From Polyangia bacterium (GTDB lineage Bacteria; Myxococcota_A; Polyangia; Nannocystales; Nannocystaceae): 64,000 bases of DNA. The DNA is taken from the NCBI GenBank assembly GCA_030424595.1, contig JAUHWG010000035.1, forward strand, positions 32,682 through 96,681. The letters run 5' to 3'. Both the position numbers and the translations under genes were made by a program. Below, in pieces: positions 39,867 through 49,346 of the stretch (positions are counted from its first letter, which is position 1; each line of letters begins with the position of its first letter). The notes below the pieces were generated by a model. It was given only the letters and a program-made list of their open reading frames with translations, had not been told where the DNA came from and did no database searches.

Positions 39867-42800
39867 ATGGGCGCGGACCGGTCGGTGACGGTAGATTTCG
39901 AACAAGCCAGGATGCTGGCAGCGGCCGGCTACGAGCTGCGAGACCTCGTCCGCGAGGGGCGACGAACGATCGTCTTCCGCGGCCGTCGGCTCCTCGATCA
40001 GCGGACGGTGATCGTCAAGTGTCTCCGGGCCGACGCGACGACCTCGCGGGAGATCGCGAGGCTCCGCCGCGAGTTTGAGATCCTCTCGCGCTTCGACGAC
40101 GACGCGGTGATCCGGGCTGTCGCCCTCGAACGGATCGGAGGCTCGCTGGCCTTGATCCTGGAGGACTTCGGCGGGACCTCGCTCGCGTCGCTGATCGACG
40201 AGGATGGGCTCGAGGTCGGGATCTTCCTGCGGATGGCCTGTCGCCTCGCCGAGGCGCTAGCGCTGGTCCACGCCGAGCGGGTGATCCACAAGGACATCAA
40301 GCCAGACAACATCCTCGTCGAGCCCCGCGGCGGCCGGATCTCGCTGGCGGACTTCAGCGTCTCCTCCCTCCTCGCCGCCGAGAGCCAGGGCGTCGCCAGC
40401 CCGGCCGTGCTCGAGGGGACGCTCCACTACATGTCGCCCGAGCAGACCGGGCGGATGAACCGCAGCGTCGACTATCGGACCGACTACTACTCCCTCGGCG
40501 TCACCTTCTACGAGGCGCTGACCGGCAAGCTCCCCTTTGAGGGCAACGACCCGATGGAGCTGGTGCACGCCCACATCGCCAGGGTCCCTCTGCCGCCGTC
40601 GGTGATCTCAGAGAAGGTCCCGCGGACGCTCTCCAACATCATCCTCAAGCTGATGTCGAAGACCGCGGAGGCTCGCTACCAGAGCATGCGGGGGCTCAGC
40701 GCGGACCTCGAGCGATGCCTCGCGGAGTACGAGGCGAGCGGTGAGATCAGCGACTTTGAGATCGGCAGCCGCGACGTCTCGGAGCGCTTCCACATCCCCG
40801 AGACGCTCTACGGTCGCGAGGAGAACGTCCAGCGTCTCCTCTCCGCCTTCGAGCGGGTGAGCCGCGGCGGCACCGAGCTGATGCTGCTCACCGGCCCCTC
40901 CGGGGTCGGCAAGTCGGCGGTGATCCAAGAGGTCCACAAGCCGATCACCCAGCGGCGCGGACACTTCGTCAGCGGCAAGTTCGATCAGTTCAACCGGGAC
41001 ATCCCCTACAGCGCGCCGCTCCAGGCGCTCCTGGAGCTCGTCCGCCAGATCCTCACCGAGACCGACGAGGGGCTCGATCGCTGGCGCGGGGAGATCCAGA
41101 GCGCGCTCGGGCAAAACGGCCAGGTCGCGGTCGACGTTCTCCCGGAGCTGGAGCTGATCATCGGCGCTCAGCCCTCGGTCCCGGAGCTGCCGCCCAACGA
41201 GACGGCGAACCGCTTCCGCGCCGTGATCCTCGCGCTCCTCCAGGCGTTCGCGCAGGAGCACCACCCGCTGGTCATCTTCCTCGACGACCTTCAGTGGTGC
41301 GATCTGGCGACGCTGAAGGTGATCGAACTCTTCTTCACGGACAGCGCGAGCCGCTACCTCCTGTGGCTCGGCGCCTACAGGGACTCGGACGTCGACGCGA
41401 GTCACCTGGTCTCCCAGACAGTCTCGAAGCTCGAGGGATCCGGGGTCACCGTCACCCGCCAAGAGGTGCGCGCCCTCAGCCTCGCCGACACCACGGCGAT
41501 GATCCGCGACGCGCTCTCGCCGAGCGATCGACCGGTCGAGCGGCTCGCCGGGATCATCCAGGCGAAGACCGACGGCAACCCCTTCTTCACCCGGACCCTG
41601 CTGGCCTCGTTCCACGATCAGGGGACGATCTTCTTCGACGCAGAGCGCTGCGCCTGGCGCTGGGATGAGGATCAGCTCCACGCCGTCCGCCTGACCGACG
41701 ACGTCGTCGACCTGATGACCTCGCGGATCGGGGCGCTCAGCTCTCGCTCCTCCGAGGTCCTGACGATCGCCGCCTGCATCGGCAACCGCTTCGGCCTGGG
41801 TCTCCTCGCGAAGACCGTCGAGCGCAGCGCCGTAGAGGTCGCGTCGGACCTCTGGGAGTCGGTGGAGAAGGGCCTCATTCGGCCCCTGAACGACGGCTAC
41901 AAGTACCTCTCGGGGCTCGGCGAGAACCCGGACGAGGTCGCTGATGCGGCCGACCGGATCGAGTATCAGTTCCTCCACGACAAGGTCCAACACGCGGCCT
42001 ACTCGCTCCTCCCGGAGGGCGAGAGCCGGCGCAATCACCTGCGGATCGGTCGACTGATCCTCGAGGGGGTGAAGGCGAGCGAGCTCGACGAGGTCATCTT
42101 CCCCGTCGTCAACCATCTCAACATCGCGGCGCCGCTTATCAGCGATCCGGCGGAGCGGGTCCACCTGGCGAGCCTCGACCTCATCGCTGGACGTCGCGCC
42201 AAGCTCTCCATCGCCTACGAGGCGGCGGTCTCATACCTGCGCCAGGGGACATCTCTTCTCCCCGGCGACACCTGGTCGTCGAACTACGATCTGACCCTCG
42301 CGCTCTTCCGCGAGCGGGTCCAGGCCGAGCACCTCTCGGGCAACTTCGAGGAGGCGATGTCCCTCTTCGGGCCGCTCCTGAGCAACGCCCGGACGGACAT
42401 CGAGAAGGCCGAGGTCTACGAGGTCAAGGCCAGCCTGGAGACCGCTCAGAAGCAGAACCGGGCGGCGATCGACTCCGCGATCGCGGGGCTCAAGCTGGTC
42501 GGCAACCAGCTGCCGCAGCACGGCAGCTACGCCGGTGTGGCCAAGGTGCTCGCGAAGGTCCAGTGGAGCTTGCGCGGGCGCAAGGCGCAGGACCTGATGG
42601 CGCTGCCGGAGCTGACCGACCGGCGCAAGCTGGTGACGCTGCGCCTGCTGATCTCGATCGTCCCGGCGGCGTACTTCACCGACGCGAAGCTCTTCTCGAT
42701 CCTCCTCCTGCAGATCGCCCACATCTCGCTGCGTCACGGCCTCAGCGACGTCTCGGCCTTCGGCTTCGCCGGCTACGGCATGGTGCTCTCGGGCGCTCTC

Positions 42801-45116
42801 GCGGCCCACCAGAGCGCCTACGACTTCGGTCGTCTCGCCTTGCAGCTCAACGATCACTTCCGCAACCCCTGGCTCGACGCGAAGCTCGACTTCATGGTCG
42901 GCGCCTTCCTGGCGTCGTGGGTCGAGCCCCTCGCGCAGTGCGAGGACCAGCTCAACCGCGGCTACCAGCGCGGGCTCCAGACCGGTGACCTCACCTACGC
43001 CTGCTTCGCCGGCGCCTACGGGATGTTGGTCGCGGTGCTCGAGGGACAACCGCTAGAGCGGATCCACGGGACGGCGACCACCCTGATCCCGCTGATGCGC
43101 CGGGCTGGCGAGCTCGACGGGATCGCCTTGGCGATCTTGATCGAGAAGGTCACCCTCTGCCTCCGCGGAGACGGTGTCGACGACACCTCGCTGAGCACCG
43201 GCGACTTCGACGAGCAGGTCTTCCTCTCGACCCTCGGCGACGAGAAGACGCCGGTCACGAAGTTCTACTACCGCCTCTACAAGTCGCTGATCCTCTACGT
43301 GTTCGGCCACCACCACGCGATGCAGCCGCTCTTGCGGGCGGTCGAGGGCAACGAGAACCTCTCCTTCGCCAACCCGATGTACGTCGACTTCCACCTGCTG
43401 GACGCCCTCTGCGCTGCGTCGCTGATCGACGATGGCGGGCGGGCGAGCGAGCGTCGGCTGAGCCGTGCGACGCGCAAGCTCGGCAAGCTGGCGGAGCTCT
43501 GCCCGGTCAACTATCGATCGCGTTGGTTGCTCGCGCTAGCTGAGGAGCATCGGGTCTACGGTCGGGTCGGCGAGGCGCTCGAGTCCTACAACCTGGCGAT
43601 CCAGTCAGCCCGGGACGGCGGCGCCCGGCACATCGAGGCGATCTCGCTCGAGCGTGCGGGGCGCTTCTGCATCGACACGGATCAGCGGATGATCGCCGGC
43701 TTCTACCTCGGCGGGGCGCTGACCGCCTATCGCCGCTGGGGGGCGCTCAGCAAGGCGGAGCGGCTCGCGGAGGACTACCGGGAGTACATGCCGCCCCATG
43801 TCTTCGCCGGGGCGATGACGCCTGTGTCTCGCCACAGCGTGACGTCGACGGGCTCGACCCAGGCGCGCTCGCTCGACATCGGCACGGTGATCAAGGCGTC
43901 GCAGGCGATCTCGAGCGAGATCGTGCTCGGCAAGCTCCTCCGGCGCCTGGTCTCGATCGTGATGGAGAACGCCGGCGCTCGCCGCTGCGTGCTCCTCCTA
44001 GAGAAGGACAAGAACCTCTATGTCGAGGCCGAGGGGACCGTCGATCCGGAGGTGACCTCGGTGATGCAGTCGGTGCCGCTGCGGGGGCACGGCTCGCTGC
44101 CCGAGGCGCTGATCCACTTCGTCGTCCGCTCCCACCGGGATCTGGTGCTCGACGACGCGACGATCGACGGCGACTTCACGGATGACGCCTATATCGTGGG
44201 TGAGAAGGTCCGCTCGGTGCTCTGCACGCCGATCCTTCACCAGGGCTCGCTGACCGGCGTGCTCTATCTCGAGAACTCGCTGGTCGCTGGGGCGTTCACC
44301 TCGGATCGTCTCGACCTCCTGCGGCAGGTCGCGGTGCAGGTCGCGATCTCCGTCGAGAACGCTCGCCTCTACCGCAACCTCGATCAGGCGCGCGATGAGG
44401 CGGTCGCGGCTGACCGGGCGAAGACCCGCTTCTTGATGAGCATGAGCCACGAGCTGCGGACGCCGCTCAACGCGGTGATCGGGTACACGGAGCTCATCGA
44501 GGAGGAGGCCGAGGAGGGCGACATCCGGGCGCTCCGATCGGACCTCAACAAGATCCGCGTGTCCGCGACCCGCCTCCTGCGGACGCTCTCGGGGATCCTA
44601 GAGCTCTCTCGCCTCGAGGCGGGGAAGATGGAGCTCGATCGATCGACCTTCGATCTCGCAGGGCTGGTCCGGGAGGCCGTCAACGAGGTCGAGGAGATGG
44701 CCGAGCAGCGCAGCAACAGGGTCAGCGTGCTCTGTCCGACCGGACGCTTCGTCGTCCGCACGGACCGGTCGATGCTCCACTACAGCCTCTTGGCGCTGCT
44801 CGACAACGCCTGTCGCTTCACCGACTCCGGCGAGATTCGCGTCGTCGTCGAGCCGGTCGAGCGCGAGGGCGAGGCATGGATCAAGATCGGCGTCAGCGAC
44901 ACGGGGATCGGCATCCCTGTCGTCCACGTGAACCGGATCTTCTCGTCCTTCTCGCAGGTCGACGAGTCGCCGACCCGGACCTACGACGGGACCGGGGTGA
45001 GCCTCGCGGTCACGCAGCGCTTCTGTCGGATGATGGGCGGGACGATCGAGGTCGAGAGCGAGATGGGCATCGGCTCCGTGTTTACGATCCTCCTGCCTGA
45101 CACCCACATTGACTGA
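39867..45116 (+). CDS. Giant hybrid Ser/Thr kinase - ATPase/TPR - GAF - histidine kinase (2)
   Basis: 1749 residues from ATG 39867 (a TTG at 39792 in the same frame is less likely). Kinase domain about 15-285 with VREGRRTIVFRG, Lys about 50, IHKDIKPDN (HKD instead of HRD) and DFS instead of DFG. The ATPase has an intact P-loop GPSGVGKS (about 342) and Walker B-like VIFLDDLQW. TPR-like helices follow, then GAF (about 1340-1500, ending GVLYLENSLVAGAF), HisKA with SHELRTPLNAVIGYTELI (His about 1527) and HATPase ending GTGVSLAVTQRF. The architecture matches ATP-binding sensor histidine kinases seen in myxobacteria and cyanobacteria. Likely cytoplasmic. Paralogue of the protein at 15872-21388. Confidence 0.92.
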   Translation: MGADRSVTVDFEQARMLAAAGYELRDLVREGRRTIVFRGRRLLDQRTVIVKCLRADATTSREIARLRREFEILSRFDDDAVIRAVALERIGGSLALILEDFGGTSLASLIDEDGLEVGIFLRMACRLAEALALVHAERVIHKDIKPDNILVEPRGGRISLADFSVSSLLAAESQGVASPAVLEGTLHYMSPEQTGRMNRSVDYRTDYYSLGVTFYEALTGKLPFEGNDPMELVHAHIARVPLPPSVISEKVPRTLSNIILKLMSKTAEARYQSMRGLSADLERCLAEYEASGEISDFEIGSRDVSERFHIPETLYGREENVQRLLSAFERVSRGGTELMLLTGPSGVGKSAVIQEVHKPITQRRGHFVSGKFDQFNRDIPYSAPLQALLELVRQILTETDEGLDRWRGEIQSALGQNGQVAVDVLPELELIIGAQPSVPELPPNETANRFRAVILALLQAFAQEHHPLVIFLDDLQWCDLATLKVIELFFTDSASRYLLWLGAYRDSDVDASHLVSQTVSKLEGSGVTVTRQEVRALSLADTTAMIRDALSPSDRPVERLAGIIQAKTDGNPFFTRTLLASFHDQGTIFFDAERCAWRWDEDQLHAVRLTDDVVDLMTSRIGALSSRSSEVLTIAACIGNRFGLGLLAKTVERSAVEVASDLWESVEKGLIRPLNDGYKYLSGLGENPDEVADAADRIEYQFLHDKVQHAAYSLLPEGESRRNHLRIGRLILEGVKASELDEVIFPVVNHLNIAAPLISDPAERVHLASLDLIAGRRAKLSIAYEAAVSYLRQGTSLLPGDTWSSNYDLTLALFRERVQAEHLSGNFEEAMSLFGPLLSNARTDIEKAEVYEVKASLETAQKQNRAAIDSAIAGLKLVGNQLPQHGSYAGVAKVLAKVQWSLRGRKAQDLMALPELTDRRKLVTLRLLISIVPAAYFTDAKLFSILLLQIAHISLRHGLSDVSAFGFAGYGMVLSGALAAHQSAYDFGRLALQLNDHFRNPWLDAKLDFMVGAFLASWVEPLAQCEDQLNRGYQRGLQTGDLTYACFAGAYGMLVAVLEGQPLERIHGTATTLIPLMRRAGELDGIALAILIEKVTLCLRGDGVDDTSLSTGDFDEQVFLSTLGDEKTPVTKFYYRLYKSLILYVFGHHHAMQPLLRAVEGNENLSFANPMYVDFHLLDALCAASLIDDGGRASERRLSRATRKLGKLAELCPVNYRSRWLLALAEEHRVYGRVGEALESYNLAIQSARDGGARHIEAISLERAGRFCIDTDQRMIAGFYLGGALTAYRRWGALSKAERLAEDYREYMPPHVFAGAMTPVSRHSVTSTGSTQARSLDIGTVIKASQAISSEIVLGKLLRRLVSIVMENAGARRCVLLLEKDKNLYVEAEGTVDPEVTSVMQSVPLRGHGSLPEALIHFVVRSHRDLVLDDATIDGDFTDDAYIVGEKVRSVLCTPILHQGSLTGVLYLENSLVAGAFTSDRLDLLRQVAVQVAISVENARLYRNLDQARDEAVAADRAKTRFLMSMSHELRTPLNAVIGYTELIEEEAEEGDIRALRSDLNKIRVSATRLLRTLSGILELSRLEAGKMELDRSTFDLAGLVREAVNEVEEMAEQRSNRVSVLCPTGRFVVRTDRSMLHYSLLALLDNACRFTDSGEIRVVVEPVEREGEAWIKIGVSDTGIGIPVVHVNRIFSSFSQVDESPTRTYDGTGVSLAVTQRFCRMMGGTIEVESEMGIGSVFTILLPDTHID

Positions 45117-45182
45117 GCGGCGGAGGCAAGCCTTGTCCCAGCTTGTCCCAGCAGCACTGTAGTTGGGCGTGTCGACCGACGC

Positions 45183-46199
45183 TCAGGTCGCAGCGTCGGG
45201 CGTTGCCGCCGTGAGAACGAGCGTGTGGAAGTCGGCCTCCTCGTAGAGGCAGACGACGCCGAGGACAGCGTTGACGATCACCGCTTCGAAGTGGCCGCCG
45301 CTGTCGAGATAGGTGACGCAGTCCTTGAGATCGTAGACGTCAGCGATCATCAGGGCGCGGATGATCCGGAGGATGTCCTGCTGATTGATGCTCTCGTGGA
45401 CACGCTCGAGGTCGATGCCGAATTTTTGCGCGGCGAGGATCAGCGACGAGAATTTTCCCTCGGCGATCTCTCGCTCGTAGGAGCGGATGTCGTTGGAGAA
45501 GCGGATGATCGAGGCGACGATGTCGAGGGTGACCCAGAGCCGCTCGGTCCGGTCTGCGAGGGAGCGGTCGCCGAGGACCACGAGGCTCGCGGTGAGGCCG
45601 ATGTTCGTGCCGACGCTGTGGGCGGCGTAGCGCATGTACTGATCGAGGTCGGTCGCGCTGGGATCGCGGTTGCGGAATTCGGAGACCATGCCGTCGAGCA
45701 TCGACGTGAGGGCCTGGAAGTAGACCTCGGCGTAGCACTCGAAGGTCGGGTAGGCCCGCAGGCGGGCGGTGACCCGGGCGATGTAGCGGATGATCGCGTC
45801 GTCGTCGTCGAGCTCGCCCTCGGTGGTGCAGCGGAGGAGGCGGTCGGCGTACTCCTGGACCTCGGCGACGGTGTGGATCCGCGGGTCGAGGCGGGTGTCC
45901 ATGTGGTCGTCGATGACCAGGACGAAGAGGATGAGGAGGAAGACCAGGTAGAGCTCGTCGAGCCCCAGCGCCTCATCGGCGAGGGCGCCGTGGAGCATGT
46001 AGTGGCTGATGATCGCGACGGCGGGGATGCTCTGGCTGGTCCGCTTGAGCCCCTTGGCGGTGATCAGGAAGGTCTTGTCCGGATCTGCCGCGAGCCTGCG
46101 CATGAGCGCGCCGACATAGCGGTTGCTCTTGTTCAGGTTGGGCGTTTCTTCGTCGCTGACGCCTAGGATGACGTTGAGCTTCGGAGTCTGGGTGGGCAT
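45183..46199 (-). CDS. Class I terpene synthase (cyclase)
   Basis: 338 residues from ATG 46199. It has both metal-binding signatures of class I terpene cyclases at the expected distance: the Asp-rich DDHMD (about 96-100) and the NSE motif NDIRSYERE (about 235-243), followed by GKFSSL. Length and all-helical composition fit bacterial mono/sesquiterpene cyclases. These enzymes ionise geranyl or farnesyl diphosphate using three Mg2+ ions and cyclise the cation. No prenyltransferase, methyltransferase or P450 lies beside it, so the product cannot be guessed. The gene is on its own between the second giant kinase and an FG-GAP protein gene. Confidence 0.87.
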   Translation of the reverse strand: MPTQTPKLNVILGVSDEETPNLNKSNRYVGALMRRLAADPDKTFLITAKGLKRTSQSIPAVAIISHYMLHGALADEALGLDELYLVFLLILFVLVIDDHMDTRLDPRIHTVAEVQEYADRLLRCTTEGELDDDDAIIRYIARVTARLRAYPTFECYAEVYFQALTSMLDGMVSEFRNRDPSATDLDQYMRYAAHSVGTNIGLTASLVVLGDRSLADRTERLWVTLDIVASIIRFSNDIRSYEREIAEGKFSSLILAAQKFGIDLERVHESINQQDILRIIRALMIADVYDLKDCVTYLDSGGHFEAVIVNAVLGVVCLYEEADFHTLVLTAATPDAAT

Positions 46200-46429
46200 C
46201 GGCGCGCCGGCCTGGCTGGGCGCCCAGAGTATACGTGATGCCCGTGACCGTCGCGCTCGCTCGGCTCCGGCGCTCCTCAGCGCCCCTGACATCGGTCTGA
46301 AGGAGGTCTGCGCGCACTCGCGAGCCCGAAGTGGGACCCGGTCGGGCGTGCCGACCCCGGCGGTCCGCCTGGCGGCGGGCGGTGATGGGGATGGAGCAAG
46401 CTCGGTCCGATCGGGCCGGTGAACAGAGA

Positions 46430-46455
46430 AAGGCGGACCCCGAGGGGCCCGCCTT
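46430..46455 (-). terminator. Intrinsic terminator of the FG-GAP/DUF4215 gene
   Basis: On the minus strand AAGGCGGGCCCC and GGGTCCGCCTT form a long GC-rich hairpin with a tiny loop, followed by TCTCTGTT, 27 bases after the stop at 46482. Confidence 0.8.
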
Positions 46456-46481
46456 GAGCTCGTCATCGCCAGAGCTGAGGG

Positions 46482-48596
46482 CTATCCGCGGCGGCGCCGG
46501 CGGAGCGCCAGGAGGCCGATCAGGAGGAAGGCCGTTCCGGCGTTGCGGTTGTCGGTGGTCGTACAACCGCAGCCGTCGTCGTCGAGCTCACCGTCGAAGC
46601 CCGTCGTCGCCGAGGCGGTGGAGTCGTCGGAGTCCGGGAGTGTGTCGGTCGCCGAGTCGGTGGTGGTCATGCTGTCCGTGGCGGTCATGGTCTCCGAGTC
46701 GGAGTCGCTGTCGGCATCGCTCTCCGTGATCGTCCCGTTCGTCTCCGACTCAGAGGTGGTCGTGGTCGTGGTGTCGTCGGTGACGGTGCAGTCGTTCTCG
46801 CAGCCGTCGCCCGGGATGTTGTTCCCGTCGTCGCACTCCTCGCCGTCCTGGACGATGCCGTTGCCGCACTCGAGCGCCCAGGTGCAGTCGTCGAGGCAGC
46901 CGTCCTCGCCGTCGCACTCCTCGTTGTCGGAGTTCACCTTGCCGTCGCCGCAGAGGTACTGCTCGATGAGGCCGATGCAGGTCTCGTTCTGCGCCGCGTC
47001 GATGGCACAGACGCGGATCCCGATCACGGTGCTGAAGTCGGGGAGGATCAGCTCGTTGTCGAGCTGGGTCCGCCACAGGTGCTCGCCGTACCAGTCGAGC
47101 TCGTAGCTGGTGATGTCGTCGGGGTTGTCGAAGGAGCCGCCGTCGGTGACCCACTGGAGGCCGACGAAGCTCCAGTCGTGGGGCTTGTTGGGGGTCTTGT
47201 TGTCGTGGATCCGGCCGGTGAAGGTGAGGACCTCGCCGGGCTCGATGCTCCCGGTCAGCTCGTGGGCGCCGATCACCGGCTTGCCGGTGTCCTCGGCGAT
47301 GTCCTCGCCGAAGAGAACGCGGTTGCGGAAGGAGTTCTCGCCCTCGCCGAGGACGAGGTCGAGCTTGGTGTCGCCGTTGAAGTCGGCGAGCGCGAGGGCG
47401 TAGGTGCCGTCGGTGATGAGGTTGCCCATCAGGCTCGGGTCTGTGACCTGCTTGAGGGTGACGCCCGTGTTCTGGAGGAGGCGGTCCTTGGCGTCGCCGA
47501 AGGCGCCCAGGACGATGTCGACGAGGCCGTCCGAGTCGAAGTCGAGGAAGGCGCCCATGTAGTCGAAGGAGCCGGGGTTCTCGCCGGGCTCCCACCACAG
47601 CGCGGTCTTGTCGGTGAAGCCGCCGTCTTGGTTGTTGATCAGGATCCGGTTGCGGAAGCCGGGGCCGTCCTGGAGCGTGTAGGTGTCGACGTAGCCGTCC
47701 CCGTCGATGTCCATGATCTCGAAGTCGACGTTGCCGACCCCCTGCGGGAGGTTGCCCGGGGTGCCGTTCTTGAAGGAGCCGAGGCCGTCGTTGATGAAGA
47801 GGAAGGAGCCGCCAGAGCAGGAGCGACAGGCGATCAGGAGGTCGAGGTCGAAGTCGTTGTCGACGTCGACGAACTCATGGTCCCACGACCAGTTGACCGC
47901 GATCGCCGGCATCTGCTGCGCGGTCTCGTCGGTGAACATCGCGTTGCCGTCGTTGATCCACAGGCGGGTGACGCCTCCGGGCGAGTTGATGAAGCCGACC
48001 GGCGCCATCCCCCAGTCGGAGATCACGACGTCGAGGTCACCGTCGCCGTCGACGTCGCCGATCTCGAGGTCACCGGCGCTCAGCTTGGCCTGAGGCAGGA
48101 GCTCGGTGTGCTCGACGAAGAAGCTGTCCTCGTTGAGGTAGAGGCGGCTCTGCGAGGCCCAGGTGGTGCCGACGATGATGTCGGTGTCGCCGTCGCCGTC
48201 GAAGTCGGCGGCCTTGATCACCCGGGCGGTGTCCTGGCTGGCCTTGCCGGGGTTGTTCATGTCCTCGCCGAAGACCTCGACGCTGGCGTCGAGGAACTTC
48301 ATGTCCAAGCCCTCACCGTCGTTGACGTAGGCCTGGTTGGAGAGGAAGGAGTCCGGGGTGCCCGCCTGGTAGCCGCCGACGTTGGCGAAGAGCATGTCCG
48401 GCCAGCCGTCGTCGTTGATGTCCGCGATCTCGATCTTGGTCGTCCAGTAGCCCGGCAACGGATCGAGGAAGACCCCCGACGGGACCTGCAGCCACATCTG
48501 CGGCGGGTCGGCGGCTTGGGCCTGCATCGGCAGCGTCGTCGCGGCGATGAGGGCGAGGAGGGTGAGGGGCGAGCGGAGGGTCTTGGATTGCGACAT
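46482..48596 (-). CDS. Secreted FG-GAP repeat protein with DUF4215 repeats and MYXO-CTERM-like anchor
   Basis: 704 residues from ATG 48596, which follows AAAGGA at five bases. A signal peptide (LTLLALIAATTLPMQAQA) precedes several FG-GAP/VCBS beta-propeller repeats with calcium-binding-like loops (ADFDGDGDTDIIVG, DVDGDGDLDVVIS, DIDGDGYVDTY, DFNGDTKLDLVLG). Two cysteine-rich DUF4215-type repeats follow (CGDGKVNSDNEECDG, CGNGIVQDGEECDDG). Then come a Thr/Ser/Asp-rich stalk and a C-terminal GCGC-spacer-hydrophobic helix-RRRRR tail typical of MYXO-CTERM sorting signals. A surface-anchored binding protein is the natural reading. A clear hairpin terminator follows. Confidence 0.9.
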   Translation of the reverse strand: MSQSKTLRSPLTLLALIAATTLPMQAQAADPPQMWLQVPSGVFLDPLPGYWTTKIEIADINDDGWPDMLFANVGGYQAGTPDSFLSNQAYVNDGEGLDMKFLDASVEVFGEDMNNPGKASQDTARVIKAADFDGDGDTDIIVGTTWASQSRLYLNEDSFFVEHTELLPQAKLSAGDLEIGDVDGDGDLDVVISDWGMAPVGFINSPGGVTRLWINDGNAMFTDETAQQMPAIAVNWSWDHEFVDVDNDFDLDLLIACRSCSGGSFLFINDGLGSFKNGTPGNLPQGVGNVDFEIMDIDGDGYVDTYTLQDGPGFRNRILINNQDGGFTDKTALWWEPGENPGSFDYMGAFLDFDSDGLVDIVLGAFGDAKDRLLQNTGVTLKQVTDPSLMGNLITDGTYALALADFNGDTKLDLVLGEGENSFRNRVLFGEDIAEDTGKPVIGAHELTGSIEPGEVLTFTGRIHDNKTPNKPHDWSFVGLQWVTDGGSFDNPDDITSYELDWYGEHLWRTQLDNELILPDFSTVIGIRVCAIDAAQNETCIGLIEQYLCGDGKVNSDNEECDGEDGCLDDCTWALECGNGIVQDGEECDDGNNIPGDGCENDCTVTDDTTTTTTSESETNGTITESDADSDSDSETMTATDSMTTTDSATDTLPDSDDSTASATTGFDGELDDDGCGCTTTDNRNAGTAFLLIGLLALRRRRRG

Positions 48597-49346
48597 GGTT
48601 CCTTTAGAGGTGGGCTGCGACGACGGCGCGGTGGCGCGGCCTCGTCGGGAGAAGGCTTGTCGGGGGAGTGGAGCTGTGCCCCCAGATCGGGCGGCGATTT
48701 TTTTCCGCACCCAGGCGGCGCGGGTGCGGGTACTGCGCGGGCAGCTCGTGGGCGCGTGGCGGCGGGGTTCGGCGGGGGTTCGGCGGGAGGCCGGCGGGAG
48801 GCCGGCGGGAGGCCGGCGGGAGGCCGGCGGTCGAGCGTCGCAGGCGCATGGGGGCGGATGGGAGAGGCGCGGGGAGAGGCGCGACGGATCGCCGCGGGGA
48901 TCTGTGGTCACGACGTCGATCGGTTGGGGTCGGCTGGACCCTCCTCGCCGCCGGTCCGCTGCGGAGATCCCATGACCTCGAGGGAACGACGTCCGGATGG
49001 GGGCGGTGGAGCCGCACTCGGTCGGTGCGAGGGTCCGACGCGGTGTACTTGCGAGCGCGTGGCGCTGTTACGATCAGGACCTCTCGAGGTCGCGCCGGGA
49101 TCGAGGTGCGGTGGCGTGCGGCGATGTGCGGGCCTAGACGACCGGCCCCCCGGCGCGCTCGCTTTCCGGTGGTCTAGGTCACAAGCGCGTACGCTCTCGG
49201 CCGAGGGGAAAAATATAATCATTGCCCCAGCGTCTCTCGACAGCGCGGGCTAGGTGTACCAATCTCTAGGCTGCGCCGCTGAGTTGACCCCTCGGCGCGG
49301 AGTGGCCGGTCCCACCCCGCGGCGGCGCAAAGGAACACGCGAAGTT
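48597..49346. other. 750-bp spacer with 11-bp tandem array
   Basis: Lies between divergent genes, so it holds two promoter regions. It contains the GC-rich 11-bp repeat at 48782-48825. Near 49200-49225 there is an A/T run (GGGGAAAAATATAATCATTG) that may belong to a promoter for the next plus-strand gene. No coding sequence is supported. Confidence 0.5.
48782..48825. repeat. 11-bp tandem repeat, four copies
   Basis: Four perfect copies of GGCGGGAGGCC, preceded by related GGCGGGGGTTC units. The motif resembles the CCGGGAGGCC core of the array at 5688. Confidence 0.9.

Noticed and set aside
48547..49253. Plus-strand coding frames between the divergent envelope genes
   Set aside because: They are Arg/Gly-rich, overlap the 11-bp array and start inside the neighbouring gene, with no domain pattern.
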